From Kangiella koreensis DSM 16069 (GTDB taxonomy: Bacteria; Pseudomonadota; Gammaproteobacteria; Enterobacterales; Kangiellaceae): 64,000 nt of DNA. Below, one piece after another: positions 61,731 through 64,000 of the stretch (position 1 is its first letter; every line of letters starts with the position of its first letter). The stretch spans positions 992,001-1,056,000 of the forward strand of contig NC_013166.1 of NCBI RefSeq assembly GCF_000024085.1, written 5' to 3'. A program made the translations under genes and the position numbers. Under the pieces are notes generated by a model, which searched no databases, was not told the DNA's origin, and saw only the letters and a list, made by a program, of their open reading frames with translations.

Positions 61731-62432
61731 ATGAAGAATATTAAAAACCTAATCGTATTAATCTTTTTTTTCTTGACAATAGTGATTTCAGGCTCGCTGC
61801 GAGCCAATGACGTTGAAACTATTGTAGTTACAGGGTCAAGAATCGATTGGTATGACTCACCAGCTGTAACATTAGTTAAACCTGCTGATTATTTAGTGCA
61901 GCAAGTTAAGTTACTTAATGATTCCAGGGATCAAACGTTGCGTGAAAAGGAGCTTACCAGTACAGTAAAGGATATTCTTAAAAGTGCAAATAAAAGTAAG
62001 CTAATTGAGTTAGGTGTGGGTAAAGAAATCGTTTATCCAATTACGTTAGATGATTTGCAATTGGATTTTGAAAAGGGAGAGCGCACGGATACTTCTGTTG
62101 TTAACTTATACATTAAGACGCCAATCAATAATAAAAATCAAGTTGAAAAGTTAGTGACCCGTATCAATGATTTCATAGTTGATATTTCAGTGTCAGGACG
62201 TACCGAAGTTGAAAAAAATGGTGAGCTTGTTTTGAGTATTGTAAATCCTGAAAAGTATCGCCAAGAACTTTTAGCTGCAATTGCCAAAGATGTAAATTCA
62301 ACCATTGAAATATTTGGTGATAATTATAAAGCAGACATTGATGGTTTAAGCCAATCATTAATGTGGGAGCGAGCTTCTGTATCTGAATTACGTCTTTATC
62401 TGGAATATGATTTTACTCTGATTGCTAAGTAG
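61731..62432 (+). CDS. Exported protein of unknown function with a TonB-receptor-like VVTGSRI motif
   Basis: 233 aa. A signal peptide (1-25, ending LRA) is followed by NDVETIVVTGSRIDWYDSPA, a stretch that normally marks the TonB-box/plug start of TonB-dependent receptors, but no plug or barrel follows. The remaining 180 residues (PADYLVQQVKLLNDSRDQTLR; RQELLAAIAKDVNSTIEIFG) have the pattern of SIMPL/DUF541-like periplasmic proteins. AAGGAAAAC precedes the ATG. Base composition is more AT-rich than its neighbours. I do not recognise a named family with confidence. Confidence 0.7.
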   Translation: MKNIKNLIVLIFFFLTIVISGSLRANDVETIVVTGSRIDWYDSPAVTLVKPADYLVQQVKLLNDSRDQTLREKELTSTVKDILKSANKSKLIELGVGKEIVYPITLDDLQLDFEKGERTDTSVVNLYIKTPINNKNQVEKLVTRINDFIVDISVSGRTEVEKNGELVLSIVNPEKYRQELLAAIAKDVNSTIEIFGDNYKADIDGLSQSLMWERASVSELRLYLEYDFTLIAK

Positions 62433-62456
62433 ATAGATATCTATATAGCAATAACT

Positions 62457-62479
62457 GTAGGGTGCGTCGTGACGCACCG
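62457..62479. repeat. Dispersed palindromic repeat, copy 3 (GTAGGGTGCGTC family)
   Basis: GTAG plus GGTGCGTCGTGACGCACC, identical in its core to copy 2 at 54365. Confidence 0.88.
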
Positions 62480-62499
62480 CTTGTTTCTAAAGTCACTGG

Positions 62500-62546
62500 A
62501 TCCCGTGGTGAGCGACCGAGGGAAGTACCTTTAGGTACCACGGGAT
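62500..62546. repeat. ATCCCGTGGT nested hairpin
   Basis: ATCCCGTGGT (62500-62509) and ACCACGGGAT (62537-62546) enclose an inner GTACC-TTTA-GGTAC. It starts with the same CCCGTGGT as a half-copy at about 59703. No T run follows. Confidence 0.75.
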
Positions 62547-62636
62547 GACAATACTGGTAGTTTGACTACCACCTCTTTGCTCTTCTCTAAACTTCCTTCT
62601 ATACTAAACTCCTGTGTCTAACTGCAGGAGTTCTTT

Positions 62637-63680
62637 ATGTTTCACACCTCTTTGAAGTTTCTATTATCTTCTCTTTTCCTTTCAGGGCTTTTAGTCGTTT
62701 CCGCTGAGGCTGCTGATAATTCGTCTCCATCGGCTCAGTTACCTTCTTTGCTTGAAGTTAAGTCTTACGAGGTAGAGTGGGGCGGGCGTCCTCGTGATCC
62801 TGCGGTGGCTCCTGATGGGATGGTGTGGTTCTGTGGTCAGGCGGATAATTATATTGCGCGTTTAGATCCTGAGTCGGGTGAGATGACGAAGTTTGCGGTA
62901 CCTGAGGGGAGTCATCCGCATAATTTAATTGTCGATAGTGATGGTTTTGTTTGGTACGCGGGAAACCGTAATAGGCATATTGGTCGTATTGATCCTGACA
63001 CTGGTGATATTAAACAATACCCAATGCCGGAGGCTGTTAAGGATCCGCATACATTGGTATTTGATGCTGATGAAAACATCTGGTTTACCGCGCAGCATTC
63101 GAATGTGGTGGGGCATCTTGATGTAGACACTGGTGATGTTCGTTATGTCAGCATGACGCAGAAGCGTTCGCGTCCCTATGGCATTAAAACTGATGCTAAA
63201 GATAATGTCTGGTCTGTACTGCTTGGTACAAACAAACTGGCTTTTGTTGACAAGGAAAATTTAGAACTAACTGAAATTAAAATTCCTCGAGATAATGCAC
63301 GTCCTCGTCGTTTAGAAATCACCGAAGATGGCAATATCTGGTACGTGGATTATATGGGCGGTTTTTTAGGCCGTTATAATCCAGAAAATAAAAAGTTTGA
63401 AGAGTGGTTGTTACCCGCAGGCGAGGGCAGTCGTCCTTACGGCACCGCTTTGGATGATGACGGAGTGATCTGGATTGCTCAGACTGGACCTTATCCGAAT
63501 GAAATGGTGGGCTTTGATACCACTGCTGAAAAATTTATCAGCAGCACCGTGATTAAAGAAGGTGGTTCTATTCGTCACATGTATTATGACGCGAATGAAG
63601 ATGCTTTCTGGTTTGGTATTGATACCGGATTTATTGCCAGGGGTGAGATGAAGGGTAAGGGAAAAGGAAGTAAGAAATAA
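62637..63680 (+). CDS. Secreted Vgb-like beta-propeller (streptogramin-lyase-like)
   Basis: 347 aa. A signal peptide (to about SAEA) is followed by six or seven blades of about 43 residues, each with a variant of 'P.G.VWF...N.IGR.DP.TG' (for example DGMVWFCGQADNYIARLDPE, ENIWFTAQHSNVVGHLDV). This is the fold of virginiamycin B lyase, but most secreted relatives have no shown antibiotic activity. The tail is Gly/Lys-rich (KGKGKGSKK). AGGAG lies 6 bases before the ATG. No terminator is obvious; a repeat array follows. Confidence 0.82.
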   Translation: MFHTSLKFLLSSLFLSGLLVVSAEAADNSSPSAQLPSLLEVKSYEVEWGGRPRDPAVAPDGMVWFCGQADNYIARLDPESGEMTKFAVPEGSHPHNLIVDSDGFVWYAGNRNRHIGRIDPDTGDIKQYPMPEAVKDPHTLVFDADENIWFTAQHSNVVGHLDVDTGDVRYVSMTQKRSRPYGIKTDAKDNVWSVLLGTNKLAFVDKENLELTEIKIPRDNARPRRLEITEDGNIWYVDYMGGFLGRYNPENKKFEEWLLPAGEGSRPYGTALDDDGVIWIAQTGPYPNEMVGFDTTAEKFISSTVIKEGGSIRHMYYDANEDAFWFGIDTGFIARGEMKGKGKGSKK

Positions 63681-63714
63681 AGTTAACTTTTTAAATTAAT
63701 ATTCAAAGAGCAAG

Positions 63715-63745
63715 AGCAGATCCTGAATCTAGTTCAGGATGACAA
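63715..63745. repeat. 31-bp palindromic repeat, inverted copy
   Basis: Exact reverse complement of the element at 56721-56751. Confidence 0.88.
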
Positions 63746-63771
63746 GACTTAAGAGTAGATTCCCTAAAGGG
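63738..63771 (+). repeat. 34-bp direct repeat, first copy
   Basis: GATGACAAGACTTAAGAG followed by TAGATTCCCTAAAGGG. The second copy at 63917 differs at two positions. It overlaps the end of the 31-bp palindrome. Confidence 0.8.
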
Positions 63772-63916
63772 ATTCCTTTCAGTCGCTATTCAGGCAGGCA
63801 ATTCTCCAAGAATTGCTTGTGACTAAAAGGAATGCCTTTGGTACATTTCCTACCTCTGGCTGACAGGACGTCAGGAATGCAGGTTTTGCAGGAGCAAAAA
63901 CCAGCCCTGTGGGTCA

Positions 63917-63950
63917 GATGACAAGATTTAAGAGCAGATTCCCTAAAGGG
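63917..63950 (+). repeat. 34-bp direct repeat, second copy
   Basis: GATGACAAGATTTAAGAG followed by CAGATTCCCTAAAGGG. Between the copies lie further short palindromes (CAATTCTCCAAGAATTG; GGTTTTTGC-like GGTTTTGC...GCAAAAACC). The 320 bases from 63681 to the window end contain these repeats and no gene I can support. Confidence 0.8.
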
Positions 63951-64000
63951 TTACGCCACCGTCACTCCCTATCGTGCAATACGTTCGCTCAAGACTTTCT

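Noticed and set aside
1..64000. Phage, insertion sequences, integrons, toxin-antitoxin or defence islands
   Set aside because: No transposase, integrase, phage structural gene, toxin-antitoxin pair or defence gene was recognised in any frame.

Overview
The window looks like chromosomal sequence of a marine-type gammaproteobacterium. Base composition is moderate (roughly mid-40s % GC by eye) and gene packing is tight. Several blocks match classic gammaproteobacterial order: uvrY/gacA-uvrC-pgsA followed by tRNA-Gly, tRNA-Cys and tRNA-Leu; pabB-nudL-sdaA; prmB near epmC. Protein sequences and the many small palindromic intergenic repeats would fit Kangiella or a close relative, but that is an inference from memory, not a computed placement. 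No phage, insertion sequence, plasmid module or CRISPR array is visible.

Layout. 1-4.7 kb: 5' end of rsxA, a periplasmic hypothetical protein, the GacA/UvrY response regulator, uvrC, pgsA and a three-gene tRNA operon with a strong promoter. 4.8-16.7 kb: an M61 peptidase with a PDZ domain, xthA, a large AsmA-like protein, a two-domain QueD-like protein, a PfkB kinase, sixA, an acyltransferase, prmB, epmC and an ATP-NAD kinase-family protein. 16.7-17.05 kb: a gene-free stretch with a GacA/UvrY-type palindrome and, about 180 bases downstream, a terminator-ended RNA gene carrying seven GGA motifs. This is a strong candidate for a CsrB/RsmY/RsmZ-type CsrA-sequestering RNA. 17.1-32 kb: a kefG-kefB-fetB cluster, pirin, a small membrane protein, a beta-barrel outer-membrane protein, mnmC, folE, pdxB, a cold-shock protein, a DEAD-box helicase, an M19 dipeptidase lipoprotein and small proteins. 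31-42.3 kb: a LysR regulator divergent from leuCDB, followed directly by a complete cytochrome c maturation operon ccmABCDEFGHI.

42.4-44.6 kb holds the most unusual system: a bufferin/HvfA-type RiPP cassette. The exported precursor has nine EGKCG motifs. It is followed by an internal hairpin/terminator, a DUF692 multinuclear iron oxidase (MNIO) and a DUF2063 partner protein. The likely product is a heavily modified, metal-binding periplasmic peptide.

44.7-52.6 kb: mlaA, a 5'-nucleotidase, a secreted amidohydrolase whose start codon lies in a 12-bp tandem repeat, a TIGR01777 epimerase, then sdaA-nudL-pabB on the minus strand. 52.7-61 kb: class I fumarase and a 2-methylcitrate (propionate) cycle set, prpB-prpC-acnD-prpF, with palindromic repeats in the gaps. 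The cycle makes succinate and pyruvate, and fumarase helps return succinate to the oxaloacetate that PrpC uses. 61-64 kb: a DUF3592 protein, an exported protein with a TonB-receptor-like signature, a secreted Vgb-like beta-propeller and a repeat-rich right edge.
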